Source of the DNA: Butyrivibrio sp. INlla21
GTDB taxonomy: Bacteria; Bacillota; Clostridia; Lachnospirales; Lachnospiraceae
Direction of reading: 5' to 3'
Assembly: GCF_900116875.1 (NCBI RefSeq)
Contig: NZ_FPCC01000002.1
Coordinates: 208,235-272,234, forward strand
Length of the DNA stretch: 64,000 nucleotides
The notes under the pieces were generated by a model. It was not told the origin of the DNA. It saw only the letters and a list, made by a program, of their open reading frames with translations, and made no database searches. The translations under genes and the position numbers were made by a program. Every line of letters starts with the position of its first letter. Position 1 is the first letter of the stretch. This document shows positions 45,746-54,146 of this stretch, in pieces.

Positions 45746-45876
45746 ACGAGCAGTGGAGAGATGCAACACTATTGGACATTATCAGATTTGTGATTAGAAA
45801 TCCTGAGTATAGCTTAAACATAAACGACGGAGAGTTTCACGTTGACAGACAAGAGTCTAATTACACAAAAGTGTAA
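45742..45876 (+). CDS. Very small protein (44 aa)
   Basis: ATG overlaps the previous stop (ATGA). MNEQWRDATLLDIIRFVIRN to NYTKV. Coupled start; unknown function. Confidence 0.5.
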   Translation: MNEQWRDATLLDIIRFVIRNPEYSLNINDGEFHVDRQESNYTKV

Positions 45877-45892
45877 AAGAAAGGGGTGTAAT

Positions 45893-46339
45893 ATGAGTTC
45901 ATTTTATGTAGGAACGGAAAGTTTATCTATGATAACTGACGTTATAAGTAGGTATTTGCTAGTAGGATTTGATGCCTTTGGTTTTGAGTTTCCAAATGAA
46001 ATAGAGATACTATTTCGCGGAGAGTCAGACGAAAGGATCTTTAAGGGACTTGCAGGAACTAACTTGAGCGCACTCGAAGCGAGATACGGACAGAAGGGTG
46101 CTGCTGAGATGTATGACGGGAAAGATTATGAGGAAGGTCATGACATATGGAAGTCTGGCGGTGGCGTTCAGACTTGGCATTATCAGCTGCTTAAATCACT
46201 GCATTGTTACCTGTATCAGTGTAGTGAAGGAGATGTGAGTGATAGTCCAATCTATGAGGCAATAGAGAAGTTGTCCGAAAGGCTGACTAAATACATCGTA
46301 TTCCATCTACCGGAATATAAAGAAGCGGAATGGAAATAG
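45893..46339 (+). CDS. Hypothetical protein (148 aa)
   Basis: Start at ATG 45893 after AAGGGGTG; the longer frame starts within the previous gene. Mixed alpha/beta with FGFEFPNEIEILFRGESDER and a helical C-terminus (SDSPIYEAIEKLSERLTKYI). Unknown. Confidence 0.6.
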   Translation: MSSFYVGTESLSMITDVISRYLLVGFDAFGFEFPNEIEILFRGESDERIFKGLAGTNLSALEARYGQKGAAEMYDGKDYEEGHDIWKSGGGVQTWHYQLLKSLHCYLYQCSEGDVSDSPIYEAIEKLSERLTKYIVFHLPEYKEAEWK

Positions 46340-46374
46340 ATACAAGTGTTTGCAAGATAAAGAAAGGAGATGTG

Positions 46375-46629
46375 ATGGGTAAGGAAATCCTGAGAGAAGA
46401 GAAAGCCTTTAACGGAAATCTGTTAAGGCTTGAATACGACCAGTTTGATTTAGGTGCAAAGTACAATATAAGGTATCAGCGTCCTAATGAAAGAGGCTTT
46501 AGATTTGATACTGCTTGGCAAACACAAGGCGAGGCAAACAGCTATTTTAATCAGCTCAAGAGCGGTGGCAGGTCAAAAGCAGACGAGGACTATCTCGATT
46601 GTCTTTTGATGGGAAATGTAATGGATTAA
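46375..46629 (+). CDS. Small protein (84 aa)
   Basis: Start at ATG 46375 after GAAAGGAGATGTG. MGKEILREEKAFNGNLLRLE and YNIRYQRPNERGFRFDTAWQ suggest a small beta-hairpin protein followed by a helix. Unknown. Confidence 0.55.
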   Translation: MGKEILREEKAFNGNLLRLEYDQFDLGAKYNIRYQRPNERGFRFDTAWQTQGEANSYFNQLKSGGRSKADEDYLDCLLMGNVMD

Positions 46630-46646
46630 GAAAGGAGAATAAAAAA

Positions 46647-46889
46647 ATGGATAAGGGAATGACGTTATTACAGTTACAGGATGTTTTAGGTGACAGAATT
46701 AAGGTTACTTTGAGAGATGATCTTACACCAGAAGAAAGACAGACAGAGAATGAACAGTCTGTTATCATCACAAACCTTGCAAAGCAGATGATTAACAATG
46801 GCGACCTCATCCTCAGAACGGAAAAGCTTGCAGCTCAGACAAAGTCACTTGGAAATTCTGTGGCAATGAAACTTATCTTGGGAGATTGA
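46647..46889 (+). CDS. Small helical protein (80 aa)
   Basis: Start after GAAAGGAGAATAAAAAA. Contains LLQLQDVLGDRIKVTLRDDL and ends KSLGNSVAMKLILGD; mostly helical. Its stop is one base before the HNH gene start. Unknown. Confidence 0.55.
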   Translation: MDKGMTLLQLQDVLGDRIKVTLRDDLTPEERQTENEQSVIITNLAKQMINNGDLILRTEKLAAQTKSLGNSVAMKLILGD

Positions 46890-46890
46890 C

Positions 46891-47682
46891 ATGACTAGAG
46901 AACAAGAGCAATACATCACTGACAATTTTGGTTTAATGCCAGTTGAAGCTTTGCGCAATCGGTTTAACAAGAAATATGGTACGGATTATAAGGTGTCCGC
47001 ATTCCACTATCACACAAAAAGACTTGGGTTGAGCAAACATATCGAACATCAGTATACAGCTGAAGAAGATAAGTTTCTAAAGGAAAACTCGCCACTTATG
47101 TCAAGGGAAGAACTTACAAGAGAATTTAATTCTAGGTTTGGAACTAGCATCAAGATTAACACAATCAATGTAAGATGCTTGCAAAGAGGTTGGTCAGCTT
47201 CAAATGATGGACGTTTTAAACAAGGCGGCGTTCCTTGGCAGAAAACGAAAGGTGGCAGAGAAGAATATGTCAGTAAACTAAAAGGTGGCAATTCAACCAG
47301 CTTTAAGAAAGGGCAAGTCCCACACAACACAATGCCTATAGGTGCCGAAAGAATTTCATCTAAAGGTGAATATGTTATAAAAACAGAAAATGGATGGAAG
47401 TCCAAGCGACAGCTTGTTTGGGAGAAACACTATGGCGAAATACCCAAAGGAATGAGAGTTGTTTCTGTTATTGGTGATAAGAATGATGCTAACCTTAACA
47501 ATCTAAGGCTCATTGATAATGACACACAAACACTGTTAATGGCTAACCGATGGCACAAAAGTGGGTCTGATATATTCGATGCTGGAGTTACATACGCAAA
47601 GTTGTACCTTCTGTTGAAGGAGCAAATGGGACTAAATTATTGGGATTTTAGAAACAGATTAGAAAGGAGAGACTATGGATAA
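46891..47682 (+). CDS. HNH homing endonuclease with two helix-turn-helix repeats (263 aa)
   Basis: Two N-terminal repeats (MTREQEQYITDNFGLMPVEA and YTAEEDKFLKENSPLMSREE) each end in a DNA-reading helix. The HNH part is KSKRQLVWEKHYGEIPKGMR then VIGDKNDANLNNLRLID, close to HNH_3 nucleases, although the usual second His is Val/Ser here. It is a free-standing gene between small accessory genes rather than in an intron. Activity may be reduced. It could promote its own spread or cut competitor phage DNA. Confidence 0.75.
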   Translation: MTREQEQYITDNFGLMPVEALRNRFNKKYGTDYKVSAFHYHTKRLGLSKHIEHQYTAEEDKFLKENSPLMSREELTREFNSRFGTSIKINTINVRCLQRGWSASNDGRFKQGGVPWQKTKGGREEYVSKLKGGNSTSFKKGQVPHNTMPIGAERISSKGEYVIKTENGWKSKRQLVWEKHYGEIPKGMRVVSVIGDKNDANLNNLRLIDNDTQTLLMANRWHKSGSDIFDAGVTYAKLYLLLKEQMGLNYWDFRNRLERRDYG

Positions 47683-48088
47683 AGATGTCGGTTTGGAAAT
47701 TCGGTATAGAGAAAAGGGCATCGTTTCCACAAAACGAGCCGAAGAGAATGCATGGCTTACGGTTGAAGAGTGCGAATGGTTATCTGATAGGCAGGACAGT
47801 TTTGAAAAGCAAATCAAGCAAGCTATTGCAGTCTTCAACAGAAAGACAATCCACGATGTAGAGGTATCTTTATATCGTAGTTCGCATGGTGGAGTAAATG
47901 AAGTCCGTCTTGCACTTCTGTGTAGAGAGTACGGAGATGAAGAGAATGATGTTTACACTCTTTACAAGTACGATGGAACTGCAACGGATAAGATCAAAGT
48001 TTCCAAGGCAAAAGCAATCAAAGAGCTGATAGCTCTGGAAAGGTCGAGCGTTGTGTTATTGCTTGACCAGATTAAGATGTCTGTATGA
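47675..48088 (+). CDS. Hypothetical protein (137 aa)
   Basis: Starts inside the HNH gene end after AAAGGAGAGACT. MDKDVGLEIRYREKGIVSTK and a beta-rich centre (VSLYRSSHGGVNEVRLALLC). Unknown. Confidence 0.6.
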   Translation: MDKDVGLEIRYREKGIVSTKRAEENAWLTVEECEWLSDRQDSFEKQIKQAIAVFNRKTIHDVEVSLYRSSHGGVNEVRLALLCREYGDEENDVYTLYKYDGTATDKIKVSKAKAIKELIALERSSVVLLLDQIKMSV

Positions 48089-48142
48089 TATAAGGCTAGT
48101 AAAAATTAACAATGTAAACAATGAGAAAAGGAGAACAAAGTT

Positions 48143-48916
48143 ATGGCAGAGTTTAAGTATGAAGTAGTTGCAGAGTATGCAGCACAGGAAAACGGACCTA
48201 TTAAGGTCAGAAGCGTAGCTTTTAACGGAAGAGAACCCAAGATTGACATTAGAAAGTGGACAGAGAAAGACGGCAAAGAGCAGATGGGTAAAGGGCTTAC
48301 CCTCACAATGGAAGACCTTGTATGGCTCGCAGAAACACTTCCAGAGGTTGTGGCAGGGTTTACTGGAAAGAAGAAAGCCAAGGTTGCAAAGGAAGAGGAA
48401 ATAGCAGAGGAAGACGAGGAACCTGATGCGGGTCCATCTAAGGCGGTTGAGTTGATGAATTATGTCATTGACTTGGAGAAAAAGAAAGAGCCTGATTGCA
48501 AACAACTTCACGGAGTAATGATTGCAGGCGGAAAAACAATAGGTACAAACAGAGATTTTGCAGTAATTCTTAATGGAGAGTATGACCTTGGCAAGGTAGA
48601 AACAATTTCTACCCTTGTCACCCAGCTTAATACTCTCACTTCTAACAAAGAAGTAAAGGGATTGTCTATTGGCGAGATCAACAAGTTTAAGGCGGCTTAT
48701 AAGACGCTTAAGAAAAGCGACAAGGCATATTACAACTTCGGTGAAGGAAAGCCGGTTATCAATGCAAGGTATCTTGGAAAGAGCCTTGAAGCACTTGAAA
48801 AAGGCAAAATAAGATATGCCAAGAACGGCATTATGACGGTATCTAATGACGAGGCAACAACGGTAATCATGCCTGTAAGGACAGCCGAAAAGGCAATTGG
48901 TCTTATTAAGGTGTAA
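48143..48916 (+). CDS. PC4/YdbC-like ssDNA-binding protein with clamp-like C-terminus (257 aa)
   Basis: Residues 15-75 (VRSVAFNGREPKIDIRKWTE, then MGKGLTLTMEDLVWLAETLP) match the YdbC/PC4 ssDNA-binding fold, in which the phrase NGRPPKYDIR-W is conserved. After an acidic linker, residues 105-257 have text like a sliding clamp (GVMIAGGKTIGTNRDFAVIL; KPVINARYLGKSLEAL; ending TTVIMPVRTAEKA, compare the LIMPVR-type end of DnaN). The second assignment is tentative. A role at single-stranded DNA during replication is likely. Start after AAAAGGAGAACAAAGTT. Confidence 0.65.
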   Translation: MAEFKYEVVAEYAAQENGPIKVRSVAFNGREPKIDIRKWTEKDGKEQMGKGLTLTMEDLVWLAETLPEVVAGFTGKKKAKVAKEEEIAEEDEEPDAGPSKAVELMNYVIDLEKKKEPDCKQLHGVMIAGGKTIGTNRDFAVILNGEYDLGKVETISTLVTQLNTLTSNKEVKGLSIGEINKFKAAYKTLKKSDKAYYNFGEGKPVINARYLGKSLEALEKGKIRYAKNGIMTVSNDEATTVIMPVRTAEKAIGLIKV

Positions 48917-48992
48917 GGCAATGGGCTGTGGCAACACAGCCCTACACAATCTTCGACAGATTAGTAAATGGGTTTTAAGAAAGGAGTGCATT

Positions 48993-49154
48993 ATGACAGA
49001 AACAAAGAGAATTTTAATGGAACGTGATGGGCTTACATCGAAAGAGGCAGATGACATAATCGCTGAGTGCAGAGAAGCACTTGAAGGCGGTGATTATGGA
49101 GCGATGCAAGACTATTTAGGACTTGAGGACGATTATATTTTTGACATTCTGTAA
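48993..49154 (+). CDS. Small helical protein (53 aa)
   Basis: Start at ATG 48993 after GAAAGGAGTGCATT. MTETKRILMERDGLTSKEAD, then DIIAECREALEGGDYGAMQD, is a helical hairpin similar to small phage antitoxin-like proteins. Unknown. Confidence 0.55.
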   Translation: MTETKRILMERDGLTSKEADDIIAECREALEGGDYGAMQDYLGLEDDYIFDIL

Positions 49155-49171
49155 CAAGAAAGGAGAACAGT

Positions 49172-49987
49172 ATGGGAGTAGTTGATAGCTTATGCAGTCT
49201 TCCTGCGGGAGATTGCAACTATACATCAGCACTTGAGCAGGCAACAAAGGCACAGCTTCAGCTTGCAATTCAGATCATGAAGATGAACGCAGACGGTCAT
49301 CATCAGACAAGAATTGATGCTTGTAAAAGAAAGATCAAGAGCTTTGACGAAAAGAAACGAGTAGAGAAAGCTGAAAAGAAAGTAACTCCAAAGACAACCA
49401 AAAGCGCCACAACAACGGTAGCTAAAGCAAAAGAGGTTAAGAAAGAACCTGAAAAGATTGTTGCATTTCCAGGGAAGAAACCGGAGTTCAAACCGCTTGC
49501 AAAGTCTAACGAGTCACATACCTACGAGGAATGCGAAAAGAAAATCCTCGCAGAAACCAAGGGCTTCACAGATGAGGACAATCAGTTCGTCATTAAAGGA
49601 ATACTTAAGAAGTGTAAGGAAGACGCAGACTTTCGGAACAACGTATGCCTTAAGGAAAAGACATATCTTGGCTTTATGGAGTATATGATTAAAGCTGCTG
49701 CCGAGGGTTATTGCATTATGATTGGCAAGACAAAAGGCATGCTTACAAAGGAAAAAGCTCTTGACCTTGCTTATGACTACTACAACATGCTTGAGATTAT
49801 CAAGCCCGAGGAAAAGAAAGAAGTAGCCAAGAAGCTTACCAAGGAAGTCAACAAGATAGCTAAGGAAGTTAAGGCAGAAGAAAAGGAAACGGAACCGGTT
49901 CTTATGAGTCTGGATCTTGATGAGAAAACAGAAAACGAAGCTGAAATTGAGGAAGAAGAAACAGGACAACTCAGACTCAGTTTCTGA
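49172..49987 (+). CDS. pcfK: PcfK-like protein, AcrIIA9-family-type C-terminal domain (271 aa)
   Basis: After a Lys-rich linker, residues 112-205 (TYEECEKKILAETKGFTDED; FRNNVCLKEKTYLGFMEYMI; LTKEKALDLAYDYYNM) follow the pattern of the PcfK-like/AcrIIA9 family: a run of helices with D-x-L-KEK-L, Y-I-A-A-G-C and a final DEEV-x-x-A-x-x-YY. The protein ends QLRLSF, like the QLSLF end of relatives. It is followed by pcfJ, the same pair as on plasmid pCF10. AcrIIA9 members block Cas9, but most PcfK proteins are untested. The assignment is by pattern. Confidence 0.6.
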   Translation: MGVVDSLCSLPAGDCNYTSALEQATKAQLQLAIQIMKMNADGHHQTRIDACKRKIKSFDEKKRVEKAEKKVTPKTTKSATTTVAKAKEVKKEPEKIVAFPGKKPEFKPLAKSNESHTYEECEKKILAETKGFTDEDNQFVIKGILKKCKEDADFRNNVCLKEKTYLGFMEYMIKAAAEGYCIMIGKTKGMLTKEKALDLAYDYYNMLEIIKPEEKKEVAKKLTKEVNKIAKEVKAEEKETEPVLMSLDLDEKTENEAEIEEEETGQLRLSF

Positions 49988-49998
49988 AAGGAGCAGAT

Positions 49999-51564
49999 AT
50001 GTACATAAACAAAGCTATGAAAGCCATGCTTGCCGAGTATGGCGAAGCTTATAAGCCAATTGAACAGAAGTATCTTGATTGGGCCTTAAAGGCATCAGCA
50101 AGGCATATATATGTAGATCATAATGGCAACGGCTGGTGTACAAAATGTGAGTCAAAGGTAATGCTACCCAAGACAAAACATCTTCAGACCATTGAGTGCC
50201 CTAATTGCAAGGCCAAGATGAAATCACTCCATGTATGGAGAAGACATTCTAATCGATTTTCGGGCATTGAGGACACGGTTGATTGGTATGTATTCCCTGA
50301 GGTTCTCAATGACCACACGCTTATGCTCAGATATGTCTTGGTTTATAAGGCAGATACAGAACCGGAATATGGAGAGAGGGCAAGATACATTTTAGACTTT
50401 AAGAACAAAAAAGAATACACCCTTGAATTTTCATGGAACAAAAAACAATGGGAATATTCTGCCTCTGATTACTTTAGGGAAACAGGCATGGGATATACAT
50501 ACAGACGCTTCTGCTGTTTGCAAGGAGAGTTATACCCACACACCATGAAGAGATTTAACAAGATAGATAATCTTAAGTATATCAAGTTCAACAAGGCAAT
50601 GTTCTCCAGATGGTATGTTTCATCTGTTGTTATTAACGCAAGCCAAAAGTCTGTTATGTATGAAAAGCTTACAAAGGCAAATCTTTATGGTCTTATTGCA
50701 GAGGATCTTGGTTCTTATTCGCATTATTATGATGTCCCTTACGATGACACACAGACAGAGCTTATCAAAGCTCTTGGGCTTAACAGAAACACATATAAGT
50801 ACCTCAAAAAGAACCAATCTATCAGAGTGCTTAAGTTCTTGAAAGCGAACCCTAACGTAACAGAAAAAGAGTTTGAAACCGCAAAGCTACTTGACTTCTC
50901 AAGTGAACTTTCAGAGCTGGTTACAAGCTACAATCTGCACTACGGAAAGACTCTCAAGTATGTTCGCAAGGCATCGGAAGAAAAGAAACTTATCAACTTT
51001 GTCAGAGATTACAGAGATTATCTTAATACTCTCGACAAACTTGGTTATCCGCTTGACAGCCAGTACTGCTATCCTACCAACTTCCGCAAGGAAGACGAGA
51101 GGGTACAGCAAGAACTTAGAGAGAGAAACGAGCGCAGAAGAAATATGACTAAGAAGGAAATCATTCTTGAAGAGGCTCGCATCGACAGTATCGTCAATAA
51201 CATTTCCAAGGCCCTTAGGGAAAATGAAGAGTTGAAGCGTTGGATGAAAGGTTCTGACGGTCTTAAGGTAATTGTTCCGGAGTCTGTAGGAGAGCTGACA
51301 GATGAGGGCATTAAGCTCCACAACTGTCTGAAGAACTACGCAAAGGAAATCGCAGACAAGCAGTGCCTTATATTCTTTATCCGCAAGCTAAACGATCCGA
51401 CTCATGCTTACATAGCTATGGAATACAGACACGGAGAGGTAAGACAGCTTAGGTTCGACAAGAACGTTACTGTTACAGATAACAAGATTGTTCAGTTCGC
51501 TGATGCTTTGGCTGCTAAGTTAAATCAGCTGAACATCATGAACGAGTTAAGGAGAACAGCGTAA
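49999..51564 (+). CDS. pcfJ: PcfJ-like protein (521 aa)
   Basis: N-terminal zinc ribbon GWCTKCESKVMLPKTKHLQT, then CPNCKAKM (residues 49-76). The C-terminal 150 residues have the PcfJ core: LKVIVPESVGELTDEGIKLH-NCLKNYAKEIADKQ-IFFIRK and THAYIAMEYRHGEVRQLRFD. PcfJ is named from the pCF10 conjugation region; its function is unknown. It is adjacent to the PcfK-like gene with an AAAGGAGCAGAT start. The pair is typical of Clostridia mobile elements. Confidence 0.8.
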   Translation: MYINKAMKAMLAEYGEAYKPIEQKYLDWALKASARHIYVDHNGNGWCTKCESKVMLPKTKHLQTIECPNCKAKMKSLHVWRRHSNRFSGIEDTVDWYVFPEVLNDHTLMLRYVLVYKADTEPEYGERARYILDFKNKKEYTLEFSWNKKQWEYSASDYFRETGMGYTYRRFCCLQGELYPHTMKRFNKIDNLKYIKFNKAMFSRWYVSSVVINASQKSVMYEKLTKANLYGLIAEDLGSYSHYYDVPYDDTQTELIKALGLNRNTYKYLKKNQSIRVLKFLKANPNVTEKEFETAKLLDFSSELSELVTSYNLHYGKTLKYVRKASEEKKLINFVRDYRDYLNTLDKLGYPLDSQYCYPTNFRKEDERVQQELRERNERRRNMTKKEIILEEARIDSIVNNISKALRENEELKRWMKGSDGLKVIVPESVGELTDEGIKLHNCLKNYAKEIADKQCLIFFIRKLNDPTHAYIAMEYRHGEVRQLRFDKNVTVTDNKIVQFADALAAKLNQLNIMNELRRTA

Positions 51565-51872
51565 TGATTGGGTATAAGTTATTTACTCCAACATGGCAGG
51601 CGGTTAGAGGTGACGGAGTATTCCAGTACGAGGTCGGAAAGTCTTATGAGGATGAAAGGGAGCCACAAGCAAGACGTTGTGGCTTCCATTTCTGCAAGAA
51701 CCTCATGAACTGCTTTAGCTACTACGGAATTGAGGTACATAACCGCATAGCTTTAGTTGATGCTTATGGAAAGATAAGTGAGAGCGGTGATGCTTGTTGT
51801 ACAAACAAAATTAAAATAGTAAAGGAAATCCCTTGGAAAGATGTTCCGGGAATTCTAGAAAGGCAGGTATGA
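51564..51872 (+). CDS. DUF7666-like small protein (102 aa)
   Basis: IGYKLFTPTWQAVRGDGVFQ, then GKSYEDEREPQARRCGFHFC and VDAYGKISESGDACCTNKIK follow the usual order of such proteins on phages and plasmids (Y-K-x-F, GFHFC, GD-x-x-x-TNKI-IVKEI). Function not known. The start overlaps the pcfJ stop by one base. Confidence 0.6.
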   Translation: MIGYKLFTPTWQAVRGDGVFQYEVGKSYEDEREPQARRCGFHFCKNLMNCFSYYGIEVHNRIALVDAYGKISESGDACCTNKIKIVKEIPWKDVPGILERQV

Positions 51873-51873
51873 T

Positions 51874-52308
51874 ATGCAGATAATTCAGCTGATGAAAAGA
51901 GGTAGTCGTTATCTACTGGCAAGGATCGTGGACGAGGACTCGTTGCACGACGGCTACATTACGACAAATTTCAAGGTCGGAGAAGTATATGAATATGTAG
52001 TATGCAGCAACTTTGACGGAAAACAATGGGACGGTGGCAGTTATTTTGGATACAGAACGCTTCAGGGAGCACTTGATTACTTTAACAGAGGATATGCCAT
52101 CACTTATTCAAGACTGTCAGAGCTTGCTACACGCTTCAAAGACGGACTTTTAGAGGTTGATGAAGACTATGCTATGGAGTGGTTTGAAAACGAGTGTGAC
52201 ATGGAAGTAGAGGAGTATAAGTACTTTGGAATTGAAGTAGAAGAGGAAGAGGAAAAAGAACCGGAATATGACATGAGTGGCATAGATGATGCTTATTACG
52301 GTTTCTAA
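51874..52308 (+). CDS. Hypothetical acidic protein (144 aa)
   Basis: Begins MQIIQLMKRGSRYLLARIVD; beta-rich middle with NFDGKQWDGGSYFGYRTLQG and a very acidic C-terminus (EVEEEEEKEPEYDMSG), reminiscent of DNA mimics but not diagnostic. Unknown. Confidence 0.6.
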   Translation: MQIIQLMKRGSRYLLARIVDEDSLHDGYITTNFKVGEVYEYVVCSNFDGKQWDGGSYFGYRTLQGALDYFNRGYAITYSRLSELATRFKDGLLEVDEDYAMEWFENECDMEVEEYKYFGIEVEEEEEKEPEYDMSGIDDAYYGF

Positions 52309-52322
52309 AGAAAGGAGGGCAT

Positions 52323-52523
52323 ATGGCAAAAGAATACTCGTACAGAGATTTTCGCACACTGTTACGGCGAAACGGATATGTATTTGACCGCTGTTCTGGC
52401 GATCATTGCATATTCACTAACGATGTAAACACAATCAGCGTACCGTACCACGGCAAGAAATTAAACAGAATGATTGCACGTAGGCTTATCAAGGAAAATG
52501 GATTAAAGGAGAAAACGCCATGA
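52323..52523 (+). CDS. hicA: HicA-like mRNA interferase, orphan (66 aa)
   Basis: YSYRDFRTLLRRNGYVFDRC then SGDHCIFTNDVNTISVPYHG and LNRMIARRLIKENGL match HicA: a double-stranded RNA-binding-like fold with the catalytic His in the G-(S/D)-H-x-x-(F/Y) motif. HicA toxins cleave mRNA and are usually held by HicB, which is absent on both sides here. It may be used against the host, or an unrelated protein may neutralise it. Start after GAAAGGAGGGCAT. Confidence 0.75.
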   Translation: MAKEYSYRDFRTLLRRNGYVFDRCSGDHCIFTNDVNTISVPYHGKKLNRMIARRLIKENGLKEKTP

Positions 52524-52795
52524 CACAAAAAGAAATTAACAAAACTATACAAGAGTATAAAGACTATCAGCTGATGATCAAGTCAGTTGAACGAGAGATG
52601 GACCATCTCAAAGAAAAGCTTATCAAACACATGGAAAATAAAAAACTTGAAGTTATTGAGGTTGATGCAGGCAAGGCAAGCTACAAGCACGTACTTGGTT
52701 CTCGATTTGATGCCAAGAGATTTTCCGAGGAAAACAAAAACCTTTACAAGACCTATCAAGTACCTACAGATAATATGAGATTTCAGGTTTCTTAA
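52520..52795 (+). CDS. Gp157-like or coiled-coil protein (91 aa)
   Basis: A coiled coil (INKTIQEYKDYQLMIKSVER, EMDHLKEKLIKHMENKKLEV) followed by DAGKASYKHVLGSRFDAKRF. The second part resembles the strand-helix end of small phage Gp157-like or host-nuclease inhibitor proteins; weak similarity. Overlaps the hicA stop by four bases, so the two are co-translated. Confidence 0.55.
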   Translation: MTQKEINKTIQEYKDYQLMIKSVEREMDHLKEKLIKHMENKKLEVIEVDAGKASYKHVLGSRFDAKRFSEENKNLYKTYQVPTDNMRFQVS

Positions 52796-52820
52796 GGGAG
52801 TCATCAAGTGACTCCCTTTT
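52796..52820 (+). terminator. Rho-independent terminator
   Basis: GGGAGTCA-TCAAG-TGACTCCC followed by TTTTG. It divides the accessory block. Confidence 0.8.
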
Positions 52821-52845
52821 GTATTACAAGAAAGGGAAAAATAAA

Positions 52846-53547
52846 ATGAAAAAGCAATTATCAAAAGAGGCTTACAAAAAGAGGCTTAACGATATTCGGA
52901 ATGTCAGAAAAGAGATGGCAAAAAGAGATGTTGATAGCCTTCATGTGAAGCTTCAGAGAGGCAATTCAAAGACCGGGGCCAACTGTTACACGGTGTCACT
53001 ACTTCCGGTTATTGATTGTGCAAACTGTAAGCAGTGCTCAAGAGATTGTTATGACGTTAAGTCAGACATGATTTATAAGACAGTAAAGGAAGACCGTGCA
53101 AGAAACTCAGTTATTCATGAGAAAGATCCTCGGAGGTTTTGGAGCGAGATTGGCTTGCAAATTCAAGCAAACTTTGTTGAGTACTTAAGACTTAATGTAG
53201 GCGGTGACCTTAATGACGATGATTTCTATTGGGTATCAGCACTTGCAGAAAATAATCCCAAGTGCCACATATTGTTCTTTACCAAGAACTATAGTGGAAT
53301 AAACAAGTTTCTTAAAAAGGGCTCATTCCCTTCTAATGTCCATCCAATCATGAGTGCATGGAAAGGGATGGAGATAGACAATCCCAATCAACTTCCAGAG
53401 AGCCATGTACTTTATGAGAACGGTGAAACAACAGCTCCTGAGTATGGAGCATACTACTGCAAAGGGAATTGCAGCAAGTGCGCTTATGAGGGAAGTGGCT
53501 GTTGGAATTTAAAGAAAGGCGAGTCGGTAATATTCAAGTATCACTAA
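52846..53547 (+). CDS. Gp88-like protein with cysteine clusters (233 aa)
   Basis: ANCYTVSLLPVIDCANCKQC, SRDCYDVKSDMIYKTVKEDR and ARNSVIHEKDPRRFWSEIG follow the GP88 pattern of phage and plasmid proteins. A second cluster, YYCKGNCSKCAYEGSGCWNL, ends the protein, so it may bind an iron-sulfur cluster or zinc. The start is the ATG at 52846 after AAAGGGAAAAATAAA. Function unknown. Confidence 0.65.
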   Translation: MKKQLSKEAYKKRLNDIRNVRKEMAKRDVDSLHVKLQRGNSKTGANCYTVSLLPVIDCANCKQCSRDCYDVKSDMIYKTVKEDRARNSVIHEKDPRRFWSEIGLQIQANFVEYLRLNVGGDLNDDDFYWVSALAENNPKCHILFFTKNYSGINKFLKKGSFPSNVHPIMSAWKGMEIDNPNQLPESHVLYENGETTAPEYGAYYCKGNCSKCAYEGSGCWNLKKGESVIFKYH

Positions 53548-53563
53548 TGAAAGGAGATAAGTT

Positions 53564-54133
53564 ATGGCAGTAAAACTTAGCGAGGAGCAGAAGCTCCTCA
53601 GAAATCGGTACGAAGAGATCTTGAAAGGATGTTGGTCATCACAGAGGATGATTGACTTCGACATGAAGCAGATAGGCTTGATTGTACCTCTTGACCATGA
53701 TGACATCTATGTCATTGAAAAGCCAAGCATAGAAACAAGTTTCTGTTTCGGCTACGGAATGTACCTCAGAAGTAACGACGATGATGAAAAGCGTGCATTT
53801 GAAATGGAACACCACGCTAGAACAGATCCAAGCTACTTCATAAACGCAAACCTTGAACCACTCAACAGATGGATTGAGGATTTGCAGAGCAATAAATGGG
53901 GATGGGGAAAGCGTATCAAGTACAACGGACAGACAAATCCGCACCTTGTTTCCATTGAAGCGTTTAATTCTTGGGAAGAACGTCCTGACTTAACGGTTCT
54001 TACGGAAAACGAGATACAGAACCTTGTAGCCGGTTACGAGGAAGTGAAAGCACAGTTTATTAAAAGGCTTAACACTTACCTCAAGAGATACGGACTGTCC
54101 AAGTTAAATACATGGACTTATTTGAGAGATTGA
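53564..54133 (+). CDS. Hypothetical protein (189 aa)
   Basis: Start after GAAAGGAGATAAGTT. Helical, aromatic-rich protein (RYEEILKGCWSSQRMIDFDM; SFCFGYGMYLRSNDDDEKRA; IEDLQSNKWGWGKRIKYNGQ). No recognised domain. In an operon with the YubB-like gene. Confidence 0.6.
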   Translation: MAVKLSEEQKLLRNRYEEILKGCWSSQRMIDFDMKQIGLIVPLDHDDIYVIEKPSIETSFCFGYGMYLRSNDDDEKRAFEMEHHARTDPSYFINANLEPLNRWIEDLQSNKWGWGKRIKYNGQTNPHLVSIEAFNSWEERPDLTVLTENEIQNLVAGYEEVKAQFIKRLNTYLKRYGLSKLNTWTYLRD

Positions 54134-54146
54134 AAGGAGATAAGAT

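Noticed and set aside
48056..49057. 333-codon minus-strand frame rich in Leu, Phe and Cys
   Set aside because: Antisense to the PC4-like gene and neighbours on the plus strand; no start signal; composition is that expected of a shadow frame.
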